A stretch of 32,490 nucleotides of DNA from Stenotrophomonas lacuserhaii (lineage in GTDB: Bacteria; Pseudomonadota; Gammaproteobacteria; Xanthomonadales; Xanthomonadaceae), in the NCBI RefSeq assembly GCF_014836545.1, contig NZ_JACSQS010000026.1, forward strand, positions 1-32,490, written 5' to 3'. The notes below the pieces were generated by a model that made no database searches, was not told where the DNA came from, and saw only the letters and a list, made by a program, of their open reading frames with translations. A program made the translations under genes and the position numbers. Of this stretch, positions 1 to 9,692 are shown in pieces (within the stretch, counting starts at the first letter, position 1; each line of letters opens with the position of its first letter).

Positions 1-36
1 GCCATGGATGGCACGAAACGAGGCCCGCATGGATGC
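1..36. repeat. Partial dispersed repeat with CATGGATG motifs at window edge
   Basis: The first twelve bases form an inverted repeat (GCCAT-GG-ATGGC), and CATGGATG recurs at 29-36. The order of blocks (CATGGATG, GAAA, GAG, CC, CATGGA) resembles the reverse complement of 32440-32475 at the other end of the window. This suggests two members of one interspersed family, this one cut by the window edge. That is inference from two copies only. Confidence 0.35.
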
Positions 37-101
37 AGCTCTTGCCGTCCCCCGCCCAGCCCCACCGCCCGGCCCAACCCAGCTGCGGCAACAAACAACA
101 G

Positions 102-126
102 CCACCCGCGAGGGGTGGTTCCACCC
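102..126 (+). promoter_or_regulatory. Alternative hairpins CCACCC/GGGTGG/CCACCC
   Basis: CCACCC (102-107) can pair with GGGTGG (113-118) across a 5-base loop. The same GGGTGG can instead pair with CCACCC (121-126) across two bases, although a tighter loop would open a pair. No T tract follows. It may be the end of a gene lying left of the window or a leader element. No coding region is convincing in 1-264. A TATAGT hexamer at 202-207 could be a -10 element for the peroxidase gene, but I see no good -35. Confidence 0.25.
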
Positions 127-264
127 GTTCGACCCACCCCGGCCGCAGGAATGCCACGCGCGCTGCGTGATCGCCGACATAAGGCGCACAGGGCCCAGTG
201 GTATAGTTCGCGGCGAAATACGGACCCCGCGTCCGGCCCTCCATTCCTGCCAGGAACACCTCCC

Positions 265-861
265 ATGCTGCGATCTGTTTCCCTGCCGCGCCGCGGCCCG
301 GTTCTGCCCCGTCTGCTGGGTTCGCTGCTGGTGGCCGCAAGCCTGGCTCTGCCGGTGATGGCCTCGGCCGCCGGCCTGCTGGACGTCGCCTACCGCCCGC
401 TGGCCGGCAAGGACCCGGTGAACCTGGCCCAGCGCTACCACGGGCGCGTCCTGTTGGTGGTCAATACCGCCAGCAAGTGCGGCTTCACCCCGCAGTACGA
501 GGGCCTGGAAGCGCTGCAGAAGTCGTATTCCGCGCGCGGGCTGAGCGTGTTGGGCTTCCCGTCCAATGACTTCAAGGGGCAGGAGCCGGGCGACGAGAAA
601 GACATCCAGGAGTTCTGCACCCTGACCTACGGGGTCAAGTTCCCGATGTTCGAAAAGGTGCATGTCATCGGGGATCAGGCGACCCCGCTGTACAAGGGCC
701 TGACCGCCGCCACCGGCGTAGCGCCGGGCTGGAACTTCCACAAGTACCTGATCGGGCGCGATGGCACGGTCATCGCCCAGTTCCCGAGCCGGGTGAAGCC
801 GGATGACAAGGAACTGGTGGCGGCGATCGAACGCGCGTTGGCGGCCCCTGCGGGTCATTGA
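265..861 (+). CDS. Glutathione peroxidase family protein, predicted exported
   Basis: Thiol peroxidase of the glutathione peroxidase fold (198 aa), expected to reduce hydrogen peroxide or lipid hydroperoxides. The family tetrad is visible: Cys72 in NTASKCGFTPQY (cysteine, not selenocysteine), Gln106 in FPSNDFKGQEPG, and Trp156-Asn157 in GWNFHKYLIG. Residues 1-36 look like a cleavable signal peptide: arginines near the start, a Leu/Ala-rich core, and an ASA-A type cleavage site. The protein probably works in the periplasm, like E. coli BtuE, and may use thioredoxin-like or other thiols rather than glutathione; that reductant is inference. The ATG at 265 is chosen because AGGA (252-255) lies nine bases upstream and the signal peptide starts there. 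The reading frame stays open further upstream, but that part looks non-coding. A strong hairpin with a T tract follows at 917-936. Confidence 0.9.
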   Translation: MLRSVSLPRRGPVLPRLLGSLLVAASLALPVMASAAGLLDVAYRPLAGKDPVNLAQRYHGRVLLVVNTASKCGFTPQYEGLEALQKSYSARGLSVLGFPSNDFKGQEPGDEKDIQEFCTLTYGVKFPMFEKVHVIGDQATPLYKGLTAATGVAPGWNFHKYLIGRDGTVIAQFPSRVKPDDKELVAAIERALAAPAGH

Positions 862-877
862 ACGACGCACGTGCGCC

Positions 878-905
878 TCGACATATCGGACGCGCGTGCG
901 ACAAT
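878..905 (+). promoter_or_regulatory. Candidate promoter of the fkpA-type operon
   Basis: TCGACA (878-883) is a 5/6 match to a -35 box. A 16-base spacer leads to GACAAT (900-905), a 4/6 match to a -10 box. The predicted start near 911 lies just before the hairpin at 917-936. Confidence 0.4.
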
Positions 906-916
906 GCGTGTTTTCG

Positions 917-936
917 CGCCGACGTCGGCGTTTTTT
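917..936 (+). terminator. Intrinsic terminator-like hairpin with T6
   Basis: CGCCGAC-GTCGGCG is a perfect 14-base palindrome (917-930) followed directly by TTTTTT (931-936), which has the form of a rho-independent terminator. It ends the peroxidase transcript, but it also sits between the candidate promoter at 878-905 and the isomerase start at 957. It could therefore act in the leader of that operon. Confidence 0.7.
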
Positions 937-956
937 CACTTCCAGGAATGCAACAC

Positions 957-1937
957 ATGAAGATGGGAATGCGTGGCGCTGCGGCGTCGGTTCTGATTCT
1001 GGCGATGGGCACCACCGGCGTGGCGCTGTCGCAGCAACCGGCTGCCGCCCCGGCAGCAGCCAAGGAGACCAGTAATTTGAATTCCAAGCAGAAGCTCGGC
1101 TATGCCATCGGCGGCGACGTCGCCCGTTCGCTCGAAGCGATCAAGTCGCACATCGATCTGGCCGCCATGCGTGAAGCCGTACAGGCCACCTTTGATGGCA
1201 AGCAGCCGTTGATCACCCAGGCCGATGCGCAGAAGACCGACACGGCGCTGCGTACCTCCATGGCGATCGCCAATGGCCAGCAGGTTCCGGGCCAGGCGCC
1301 GGGCTCGGCGCCGCCGAAGGTGGACAACCGCCAGGTCGGCCTGATGCTGGGCAGCTACATGGTCGGCCCGTCGCTGGCCGAACTGAAGGGTGACATCGAG
1401 CTGGACGCGCTGTTCGACGCGGTCAAGACCGCTTTCGACGGTGGCCAGCCGAAGCTGAGCCAGGAAGAGGGCGCGGCGATCCTGCAGTCCTTCATGGCCA
1501 CCAAGCAGGCTGAAATGCAGGCCAAGGCCGCGCAGCTGGGCCAGACCAACCGTCAGGAAGGCAATGCGTTCCTGGCCAAGAACAAGACCGTGCCGGGCGT
1601 GGTCACCACCGCGTCGGGCCTGCAGTACCAGGTCATCCGCCCGGGCAGTGGCGAGCGTCCGCTGCCGAGCAGCAAGGTCAAGGTGAACTACGAAGGCAAG
1701 CTGCTGGACGGCACTGTCTTCGACAGCAGCTACCAGCGCGGCCAGCCGGTCGAGTTCGGCCTGGACCAGGTGATCAAGGGCTGGACCGAAGGTGTTTCGC
1801 TGATGCCGGTGGGTTCGAAGTACCGCTTCTGGATCCCCGGTGAGCTGGCCTACGGCGAGAACGGAACCCAGGGTGGCCCGATCGGTCCGAACGCCACGTT
1901 GACCTTCGACGTCGAACTCATTTCCGTGCAGCCGTAA
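957..1937 (+). CDS. FKBP-type peptidyl-prolyl isomerase (FkpA/Mip type) with doubled N-terminal domain
   Basis: Exported proline isomerase and chaperone, 326 aa. Residues 1-25 form a signal peptide ending near ALSQQ. Residues 221-326 are the FKBP catalytic domain, with the conserved blocks VNYEGKLLDGTVFDSSY, QVIKGWTEGV and PGELAYG. Between them lie two helical FKBP_N-like segments, about residues 43-90 and 123-170. They share a pattern of K/RQ-x-G, LG/IG, SL, IDL/IEL, and a FDG-x-QP tail. E. coli FkpA (270 aa) has one such segment, so this protein is longer because of the second. ATG 957 is preferred because AGGA (944-947) is nine bases upstream; an in-frame ATG at 948 overlaps that site. It is the first gene of a likely operon with slyX and the DUF2058 gene. 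Expected location is the periplasm, in folding of envelope proteins. Confidence 0.92.
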   Translation: MKMGMRGAAASVLILAMGTTGVALSQQPAAAPAAAKETSNLNSKQKLGYAIGGDVARSLEAIKSHIDLAAMREAVQATFDGKQPLITQADAQKTDTALRTSMAIANGQQVPGQAPGSAPPKVDNRQVGLMLGSYMVGPSLAELKGDIELDALFDAVKTAFDGGQPKLSQEEGAAILQSFMATKQAEMQAKAAQLGQTNRQEGNAFLAKNKTVPGVVTTASGLQYQVIRPGSGERPLPSSKVKVNYEGKLLDGTVFDSSYQRGQPVEFGLDQVIKGWTEGVSLMPVGSKYRFWIPGELAYGENGTQGGPIGPNATLTFDVELISVQP

Positions 1938-1959
1938 GGCACGCACGCGCCCTGCCATA

Positions 1960-1980
1960 CCCGCCGGGACAACCGGCGGG
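1960..1980 (+). terminator. GC-rich hairpin after the isomerase gene, no T tract
   Basis: CCCGCCGG (1960-1967) and CCGGCGGG (1973-1980) form a perfect 8-bp stem with loop GACAA. No run of T follows. It may be a weak terminator or an mRNA-stabilising hairpin that lowers expression of the downstream slyX gene. Confidence 0.45.
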
Positions 1981-2018
1981 ACTGGCGATCCATGTCATTG
2001 GCCGGGGACGATCAACGC

Positions 2019-2261
2019 ATGTCTGAAACTTCATCGAGCGAACGCGAGCAGGCGCTGGAAGCGCGCCTGGTCGAGCTGGAAATGCGTGTCTCCTTCCAGG
2101 AGCAGGCATTGGCCGAGCTGAGCGAGGCGCTGGCCGATGCACGCATGGAGGGCTCCCGCAACGAGGGCCTGATGCGGGTATTGCTGGAGGACCTGGGCAA
2201 GGTCCGCAACGCGCTGTATTCCTCTGATCCGGTGGATGAGCCGCCACCGCCGCACTACTGA
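2019..2261 (+). CDS. slyX: SlyX family protein
   Basis: Small coiled-coil protein of 80 aa. It is recognised by the heptad-like charged helix (ARLVELEMRVSFQEQALAEL) and the C-terminal PPPPHY ending that is typical of SlyX. The family is widespread in proteobacteria and often lies next to an FKBP-type isomerase (slyD or fkpA); its biochemical function is unknown. ATG 2019 gives the usual MSE... start, and GGGGA (2004-2008) lies ten bases upstream. An in-frame ATG at 1992 would add nine residues and has a comparable GGGA upstream, so the start is not certain. Only nine bases separate it from the next gene. Confidence 0.88.
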   Translation: MSETSSSEREQALEARLVELEMRVSFQEQALAELSEALADARMEGSRNEGLMRVLLEDLGKVRNALYSSDPVDEPPPPHY

Positions 2262-2270
2262 TCTGTCCTT

Positions 2271-2966
2271 ATGAGCGATACCCTCCGCGACCAGTTGATG
2301 GGCCTGGGCTTCAAGCCCGCGCCGAAGCCTGAACGCAGCAATGACCGCAAGCCGGACCGCAAGCCGGAGGCGCGCCGTGATGGGCGACCGGGCGGCGGCA
2401 AGCCGGGGCAGGCCGGTGCCCGCCCGAACCACGGCAAGCCGGGTGAGAACCGCCCTGCGTCTGCCCGCCCGGGCAATGCCGGCAACCCCGGCAACCGTCC
2501 TGGTGCGCGACCGCAGGGCGCGCGCAAGCCGCGCTCGCAGGAAGAGATGGACCTGGCCAAGGCCTATGCCATCCGCGCGCAGCGCGAGAAGGAAGAGCGC
2601 ATCGAAGCCGAGCGCCAGAAGCAGGAAGAAGCACGCGTGCGCCGCGAGGCGAAGGCGAAGCTGGAAGTGCTGCTGAAGGACGCCTCGTTGAACGTGGAAG
2701 AGGCCGAGATCGCGCGGCACTTCCCGTACGGCGGCAAGATCAAGCGCATCTACGTCACCGCCGACCAGCTGAAGGCGCTCAATGCCGGCGAGCTGGGCGT
2801 GGTGCAGGTGGCCGGGCGCTACATGCTGGTGACCGCGGAGATGCTGGCCCAGGCCGAGGCGATCTTCGCCCAGGCGGTGGCGCTGAAGGTGGATCCGAAC
2901 GCGCCTGCCGAAGATGACCCGTACGCCGATCCGCAGTACCAGGTGCCTGACGACCTGGTCTGGTAA
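2271..2966 (+). CDS. DUF2058 family protein (YaiL-like)
   Basis: 231 aa, soluble and highly charged. The N-terminus MSDTLRDQLMGLGF is characteristic of DUF2058/YaiL proteins. Residues about 18-85 are a disordered Arg/Lys/Gly/Pro-rich stretch (roughly RPxGN-type repeats) of the kind seen in nucleic-acid-binding linkers. Residues 90-135 are a long charged helix (REKEERIEAERQKQEEARVRREAK). Residues 135-210 are the compact conserved part, with HFPYGGKIKRIYVT and AGRYMLV. E. coli YaiL (about 179 aa) lacks most of the basic linker. The function is not established; RNA or ribosome association is only a guess from the charge. It is probably translated from the slyX mRNA. Confidence 0.85.
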   Translation: MSDTLRDQLMGLGFKPAPKPERSNDRKPDRKPEARRDGRPGGGKPGQAGARPNHGKPGENRPASARPGNAGNPGNRPGARPQGARKPRSQEEMDLAKAYAIRAQREKEERIEAERQKQEEARVRREAKAKLEVLLKDASLNVEEAEIARHFPYGGKIKRIYVTADQLKALNAGELGVVQVAGRYMLVTAEMLAQAEAIFAQAVALKVDPNAPAEDDPYADPQYQVPDDLVW

Positions 2967-2978
2967 GCATCGCCACAC

Positions 2979-3042
2979 CATCGACGAGCCATGCTCGGCG
3001 ATGGCCACCGTCCAGCATCGGTAGCGCCGACCCATGGTCGGC
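2979..3042. repeat. SMAG/REP-type palindromes between convergent genes
   Basis: GTAG at 3021 is followed by GCCGACC (3026-3032), loop CAT, and GGTCGGC (3036-3042), the form of the S. maltophilia GTAG repeat. Just before it is a second, diverged palindrome, CGAGC-CAT-GCTCG (2985-2997), flanked by CCATCG and CGATGG. The pair lies between the stop codons of the DUF2058 gene and metH, and could stop or stabilise both transcripts. Confidence 0.8.
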
Positions 3043-3065
3043 GAGCGCAGCGGGCAGTCCCGGCA

Positions 3066-5746
<2,681 letters not shown>

Positions 5747-5750
<4 letters not shown>

Positions 5751-6853
5751 GCCGCCTGCTCCCGTGTGCCGGGTAGTGCACGCGGCGGCAGGCCGGCGAC
5801 CGCCTCGGCGATGGCGCGGATATGCGCAGGGGTGCTGCCGCAGCAGCCGCCGACCAGGTTCAGCAGGCCATCGGTGGCGAAGCCACGCAGGGTGGCGGCC
5901 ATCTCTTCGGGGGTCTCGTCGTACTCGCCGAACGCGTTGGGCAGGCCGGCATTGGGATGGGCGCTGATGTAGCAGCCGGCCACCTGCGACAGGGTTTCCA
6001 CGTGCGGGCGCATCGCATCGGCGCCGAGCGCGCAGTTGAGCCCGATCGACAGCGGTCGCGCATGCGCCAGCGAGGCATGGAAGGCTTCGGCGGTCTGCCC
6101 GGAGAGGGTGCGCCCGGAGGCGTCGGTGATGGTCCCGGAAATCATTACCGGCAGGCGTGCGCCGCGCGCATCGAAAGCCTCTTCCACGGCGAACAGGGCT
6201 GCCTTGGCGTTGAGGGTGTCGAAGATGGTTTCCACCATCAGCGTATCCGCCCCGCCATCGATCAGCCCGTCGATGGCCTCGCGATAGGTGCCGCGCAGTT
6301 CGTCGAAACTGGTGTTGCGGAAGCCGGGATCGTTGACGTCCGGGCTGATCGAGGCAGTGCGGCTGGTGGGTCCGAGCACCCCGATGACGAAGCGCGGCCT
6401 GTCCGGCGTGGTCGCTTCCATCGCATCGCAGCAGGCACGCGCCACGGCGGCACCGGCCTTGTTCAGTTCGTACACCAGGTGTTCCAGATGGTAGTCGGCC
6501 TGGCTGACCGACGTGGCGTTGAACGTGTTGGTCTCCACCAGGTCCGCGCCAGCCTGCAGGTACTCGGTATGGATGCCGGCGATGATGTCCGGCCGGGTCA
6601 GCAGCAGCAGATCGTTGTTGCCTTTCAGGTCCTGCTCCGGCACCGGGCCATGGTCGCAGCCGGCGCCATGCACGTGGCCGTCGGCACGGGTATCCACCCC
6701 GCCGATGAAGCGCTCGCCCCGGTAATCGTCCTCCTGCAGCCCATGGCGCTGGATCATCGTGCCCATCGCACCGTCAATGATCAGGATGCGTTCGCGCAGG
6801 GCGTTCAGCAGGGCAGTGGCACGTTCGGGATGCAACCAGGGCAGGGCGGGCAC
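5747..6853 (-). CDS. metH: Homocysteine S-methyltransferase domain protein (N-terminal part of MetH)
   Basis: 368 aa covering only the zinc- and homocysteine-binding barrel of cobalamin-dependent methionine synthase. Visible features are the [13 protein letters not shown] start of the fold and the three zinc ligands: Cys274 in GLNCALG, and Cys337-Cys338 in GGCCGSTP. The zinc activates the homocysteine thiol for attack on methylcobalamin held by the downstream protein. The start is GTG 6853: GAGGT lies five bases upstream and overlaps the stop codon of the regulator gene, which ends seven bases before. The protein ends with a short tail ([11 protein letters not shown]) after the last zinc motif, so it terminates at a natural domain boundary. 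I read it as a separate gene rather than a frameshifted metH, because the ATGA junction places start and stop cleanly. Confidence 0.94.
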
Positions 6854-6860
6854 GGCGACC

Positions 6861-7790
6861 TCAGGCTTTGTTGGCGATCAGCGAAATGACTTCGAAATGC
6901 GGCGGGCGCTTTTCGCGCGTCACCGTCTCCAGGCTCGATACCTGCAGCCCGGCCTTGTCGACGAACTTGCGCAGCTCCTTGTCACTGAAACCGAGGTTGA
7001 CATGGCCGTAGGCATCCACCGCCGCTTTGTGTTCATGGCGGGCCAGGCTGCACAGCAGCAGGCGTCCGCCCGGCCGCAGCACGCGCGCCGCTTCGGTGAC
7101 CGCCTGCGCCGGCTTTGCGGCGTAGGTAAGTGCATGCATCAGCACCACCAGGTCGAAGCTGCGGTCCTTGAACGGAAGCGCATGCATGTCGCCCTCGCGC
7201 ACTTCCACGTTGGGCAGGCGGCGCAGGCGCTCGCTGGCGGCGGCGACCACGCGCGCGCTGGTGTCGATGCAGACGTAGCGGCTGGCATGCGGGGCCACCA
7301 GTTCAGCGAGCACGCCATCGCCAGAGGCGATATCCAGCACGTCGCCGGTTTCCAGCAGGGGCAGCGCGGTGCGTGCCAGGGCCTCCCACGTGCGGCCCGG
7401 GGAGTAGTGGCGCTCCATGTCACCGGCCACGCTGTCGGCCCAGTTCTGGTCGGCGGCACGGCTGGCCAGCACCGAGGCCACGCGTTCGGCGTCCTGGCGC
7501 AGCAGCGGGTCGTCGCTGCCGGTGCTCAAGGCATGCCACAATGCGCGTTGCGCCGGGTCCAGCTGGGCGTCGTCGAAGCGGTAGTACGCGGACACGCCCG
7601 CACGCCTGTCGCGCACCAGCCCGGCCTCTTTCAGGCGTGCCAGATGCGTCGATACCCGCGGCTGGGCCAGCCGGGTGATCGCCGACAGCTCGGCTACGGT
7701 CAGTTCTTCCTGCTCCAGCAGCGCCAACAGGCGCACCCGGGTGGCGTCGGCGAACACTTTCAGCCGGGTCGACCAATCCTCGAGATCCAT
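6861..7790 (-). CDS. ArsR-type regulator fused to a methyltransferase-like domain (SahR-like)
   Basis: 309 aa. Residues 8-75 are a winged helix of the ArsR family ([15 protein letters not shown], then recognition region [20 protein letters not shown] at 40-59). Residues about 120-309 are a class I SAM-methyltransferase fold: motif I is VLDIASGDG (151-159), then the acidic VCIDTSAR strand and the [10 protein letters not shown] block. The classical ArsR metal-binding cysteines are not evident, so the ligand is likely a small metabolite held by the methyltransferase domain. SahR regulators of this architecture respond to S-adenosylhomocysteine and control methionine-cycle genes in proteobacteria; placement directly before metH fits, but the identity is inference. 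ATG 7790 is chosen because AGGTGG lies six bases upstream. An in-frame upstream ATG at 7847 would place translation before the promoter. It is the first gene of the metH operon and probably autoregulated through the palindrome at 7791-7822. Confidence 0.88.
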   Translation of the reverse strand: MDLEDWSTRLKVFADATRVRLLALLEQEELTVAELSAITRLAQPRVSTHLARLKEAGLVRDRRAGVSAYYRFDDAQLDPAQRALWHALSTGSDDPLLRQDAERVASVLASRAADQNWADSVAGDMERHYSPGRTWEALARTALPLLETGDVLDIASGDGVLAELVAPHASRYVCIDTSARVVAAASERLRRLPNVEVREGDMHALPFKDRSFDLVVLMHALTYAAKPAQAVTEAARVLRPGGRLLLCSLARHEHKAAVDAYGHVNLGFSDKELRKFVDKAGLQVSSLETVTREKRPPHFEVISLIANKA

Positions 7791-7822
7791 AAATATCCAC
7801 CTATCGCGATAGAGAGATATTT
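7791..7822 (-). promoter_or_regulatory. 32-bp inverted-repeat operator of the metH operon
   Basis: Arms AAATATC (7791-7797) and GATATTT (7816-7822) flank a perfect 12-base core, CTATCGCGATAG (7801-7812), with three unmatched bases on each side (CAC and AGA). Only those spacers break the symmetry. It touches the start codon of the regulator gene, contains its AGGTGG ribosome binding site, and overlaps the predicted -10 box. A bound dimer or pair of dimers would block both transcription and leader access. Confidence 0.85.
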
Positions 7823-7847
7823 TCGCCTGCAGGCGATGAACGGTCAA
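7819..7847 (-). promoter_or_regulatory. Candidate promoter of the metH operon
   Basis: On the minus strand TTGACC (7847-7842, 5/6 match) is followed after 17 bases by GAAAAT (7824-7819, 4/6 match). The predicted start is near 7812, giving a leader of about 22 bases. The -10 box runs into the inverted repeat at 7791-7822. Confidence 0.55.
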
Positions 7848-7864
7848 GCAACCGGAGGTTGGCG

Positions 7865-7939
7865 GTAGCGCCGACCCAGGGTCGGCGAGCGCAGCGGTGC
7901 GTAAGCGGAAGGAATCCGCCGAGCACGGCTCGGCGCTAC
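7865..7939. repeat. Inverted pair of SMAG/REP elements
   Basis: The first unit is GTAG (7865-7868), GCCGACC (7870-7876), loop CAG, GGTCGGC (7880-7886). The second is in reverse: GCCGAGC (7918-7924), loop ACG, GCTCGGC (7928-7934), CTAC (7936-7939). The stem sequences differ but each is internally complementary, so the pair holds two separate hairpins. It lies between the divergent metH operon and acyl-CoA dehydrogenase gene. Confidence 0.85.
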
Positions 7940-8016
7940 CAGAGCGGCGCAGCGATGCGTGGACGGTGGGATCCGAGGTTCAGCGCCCCAGTCAGCTGGC
8001 GATACCCCGCCCCCCG

Positions 8017-8046
8017 TACAATCGCGGATTCATTACCCGGGAGGGG
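8017..8046 (+). promoter_or_regulatory. -10 element and strong ribosome binding site for the acyl-CoA dehydrogenase
   Basis: TACAAT (8017-8022) is a good -10 box; I see no clear -35. GGGAGGGG (8039-8046) lies five bases before GTG 8052 and decides that start over the earlier in-frame ATG at 7959. Confidence 0.5.
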
Positions 8047-8051
8047 TCGTT

Positions 8052-9200
8052 GTGGATTTCAGCTTTACCGAAGAGCAGTTGATGCTGCAGGACGTCGCGC
8101 GCCGCATCGCGCAGGAAAAGATCGCGCCCAGCGCCGAGCACCATGACCGCACCGGCGAGTTCCCGCTGGCCAACATCCAGCTGCTGGGCGAGAACGGGCT
8201 GATGGGCATCGAAGTGCCGGCCGAGTACGGCGGTGCGGGCATGGACCCCATCGCCTACGTGCTGGCGATGGTGGAGGTCGCTGCCGGTGACGCGGCCCAC
8301 TCGACCATCATGTCGGTCAACAATTCGCTGTTCTGCAACGGCATCCTGACCCATGGCACCGAGGCACAGAAGCAGAAGTACGTGCGCGCCATCGCCGAAG
8401 GAGCGGCCATCGGCGCCTTCGCACTGACCGAGCCGCAGTCCGGCTCGGATGCCACGGCCATGCGCTGCCGCGCGGTCAAGCAGGCCGACGGCAGCTACGT
8501 GATCAACGGCAAGAAGAGCTGGATCACCTCCGGCCCGGTGGCCAAGTACATCGTATTGTTCGCGATGACCGATGCGGACAAGGGCGCGCGCGGCATCAGT
8601 GCGTTTCTGATCGACACCGACAACGCCGGCTTCGGCCGCGGCAAGACCGAACCCAAGCTCGGTATCCGCGCATCGGCGACCTGCGAGATCGAGTTCAACG
8701 ATTACGTTGCGCAGGCCGAAGACCTGCTGGGACAGGAAGGCGAGGGCTTCAAGATCGCGATGGGCGTGCTCGACGCCGGCCGCATCGGCATCGCCTCGCA
8801 GGCCATCGGCATTGCCCGTGCGGCGTATGAAGCGACGATCGAATATGTGAAGGAGCGCAAGGCGTTCGGTGCGGCCATCGGCACGTTCCAGATGACCCAG
8901 GCCAAGATCGCCGACATGAAATGCAAGCTGGACGCGGCCCTGCTGCTGACCCTGCGTGCGGCATGGGTGAAGGGAGAGGGCAAGCGTTTCAGCAATGAAG
9001 CGGCGATCGCCAAGCTGACCGCATCGGAAGCGGCGATGTGGATCACCCACCAGGCTGTGCAGATCCACGGCGGCATGGGCTACTCGAAGGAAATGCCGCT
9101 GGAGCGTTACTTCCGTGACGCCAAGATCACCGAGATCTACGAAGGCACCTCGGAGATCCAGCGCCTGGTCATCGCCCGCAACGAAACCGGGCTGCGCTGA
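8052..9200 (+). CDS. Acyl-CoA dehydrogenase (short/medium-chain type)
   Basis: FAD flavoprotein of 382 aa that oxidises acyl-CoA to trans-2-enoyl-CoA and passes electrons to electron-transfer flavoprotein; the usual family length is about 380. Domains in order are the N-terminal helical part (1-120), the central beta domain with the flavin-contacting AFALTEPQSGSDA and WITSGPVA segments, and the C-terminal helical domain with QIHGGMGYSKEMPLERYFRDA. The catalytic base is Glu364 in IYEGTSEIQR, the position used by short-chain and medium-chain enzymes and not by isovaleryl-CoA dehydrogenase. Substrate could be butyryl-CoA or a branched acyl-CoA; sequence alone does not decide it. The GTG start at 8052 is supported by its ribosome binding site. 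No beta-oxidation partner gene is adjacent. Confidence 0.93.
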   Translation: MDFSFTEEQLMLQDVARRIAQEKIAPSAEHHDRTGEFPLANIQLLGENGLMGIEVPAEYGGAGMDPIAYVLAMVEVAAGDAAHSTIMSVNNSLFCNGILTHGTEAQKQKYVRAIAEGAAIGAFALTEPQSGSDATAMRCRAVKQADGSYVINGKKSWITSGPVAKYIVLFAMTDADKGARGISAFLIDTDNAGFGRGKTEPKLGIRASATCEIEFNDYVAQAEDLLGQEGEGFKIAMGVLDAGRIGIASQAIGIARAAYEATIEYVKERKAFGAAIGTFQMTQAKIADMKCKLDAALLLTLRAAWVKGEGKRFSNEAAIAKLTASEAAMWITHQAVQIHGGMGYSKEMPLERYFRDAKITEIYEGTSEIQRLVIARNETGLR

Positions 9201-9215
9201 GGCTTCGGCGTAAGC

Positions 9216-9227
9216 GGGGGGGGGGGG
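9216..9227 (+). repeat. Homopolymer run of twelve G
   Basis: Twelve consecutive G follow the acyl-CoA dehydrogenase stop codon by 15 bases and lie 67 bases before the next start. Runs of this length are prone to slipped-strand length change. It is upstream of a TAGAAT (9262-9267) that could be the -10 box of the small membrane-protein gene. Confidence 0.9.
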
Positions 9228-9294
9228 CGGGTCCACAACCCGCTCCGCCCGCACGATCGCCTAGAATGCCCGTCCTCTCAAAACAGGTACGGGC

Positions 9295-9588
9295 ATGGTC
9301 ATCTACCGCGGTGCAGGGTTCTTTACCCTGCTGACACCGATCGTCGCAGTGCTGTTGCTGCTCTGGCTGTACCCCGATCCGTCCGTCGCCAAGGGCAACA
9401 TCACCTTGGCGCAGTTCCTGCTGGGTTGCGGCATCGGCGCGGCAATCAACGTGGTGCTGGGGTTCGTGCTCAATCGCGGCGTGCGCCCCGAGGGCGTGCC
9501 GGCGCGGCATCACTTCTTCTACCTGCCCATGCAATGGCCATCGCTGGCCATCGTGTTGGCGTGCGCGGTGGTTGCCGTACTGCGTTGA
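9295..9588 (+). CDS. Small inner-membrane protein of unknown function
   Basis: 97 aa with three predicted membrane helices: about 8-26 (FFTLLTPIVAVLLLLWLY), 38-58 (LAQFLLGCGIGAAINVVLGFVL) and 79-95 (WPSLAIVLACAVVAVL). A short loop with RHHFFYLPMQWPS precedes the last helix and looks conserved in character. I do not recognise a named family. The ATG at 9295 follows a weak AGG; TAGAAT at 9262-9267 may be its -10 box. It ends before a strong bidirectional terminator, so it is transcribed alone or with the acyl-CoA dehydrogenase. Confidence 0.75.
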   Translation: MVIYRGAGFFTLLTPIVAVLLLLWLYPDPSVAKGNITLAQFLLGCGIGAAINVVLGFVLNRGVRPEGVPARHHFFYLPMQWPSLAIVLACAVVAVLR

Positions 9589-9611
9589 GCGGCGGGTGCG
9601 AATGAAAAGAA

Positions 9612-9637
9612 AAGGCCCCGGAGCGATCCGGGGCCTT
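9612..9637. terminator. Bidirectional intrinsic terminator
   Basis: AAGGCCCCGGA (9612-9622) and TCCGGGGCCTT (9627-9637) form an 11-bp perfect stem closed by a GCGA tetraloop. It is flanked by A-rich sequence on the left and CTCATTT on the right. It lies between the convergent small membrane-protein gene and the RND permease gene and can serve both. Confidence 0.92.
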
Positions 9638-9666
9638 CTCATTTGAAGCGTGACGGCTGGAAAGGC

Positions 9667-9687
9667 ATGACGGCCAGCGGCCGTCAC
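9667..9687 (-). repeat. TGACG...CGTCA palindrome, copy A, 3' of the RND gene
   Basis: TGACGGCC (9668-9675), loop AGC, GGCCGTCA (9679-9686), with an 8-bp perfect stem. Read on the minus strand it is TGACGGCC-GCT-GGCCGTCA. This matches the copy at 20107-20127 except for a paired A-T to G-C change in the stem and one loop base. It begins six bases after the RND stop codon. Confidence 0.7.
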
Positions 9688-9692
9688 GACCC

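Noticed and set aside
1..358. Gene starting at 4 or 8 before the peroxidase
   Set aside because: The upstream parts are Pro/Arg/Thr-rich with no domain, and the peroxidase signal peptide and its ribosome binding site place the start at 265.
7791..7847. SAM or SAH riboswitch before the metH operon
   Set aside because: The predicted leader is about 22 bases, too short for a known riboswitch; the palindrome fits a protein operator better.
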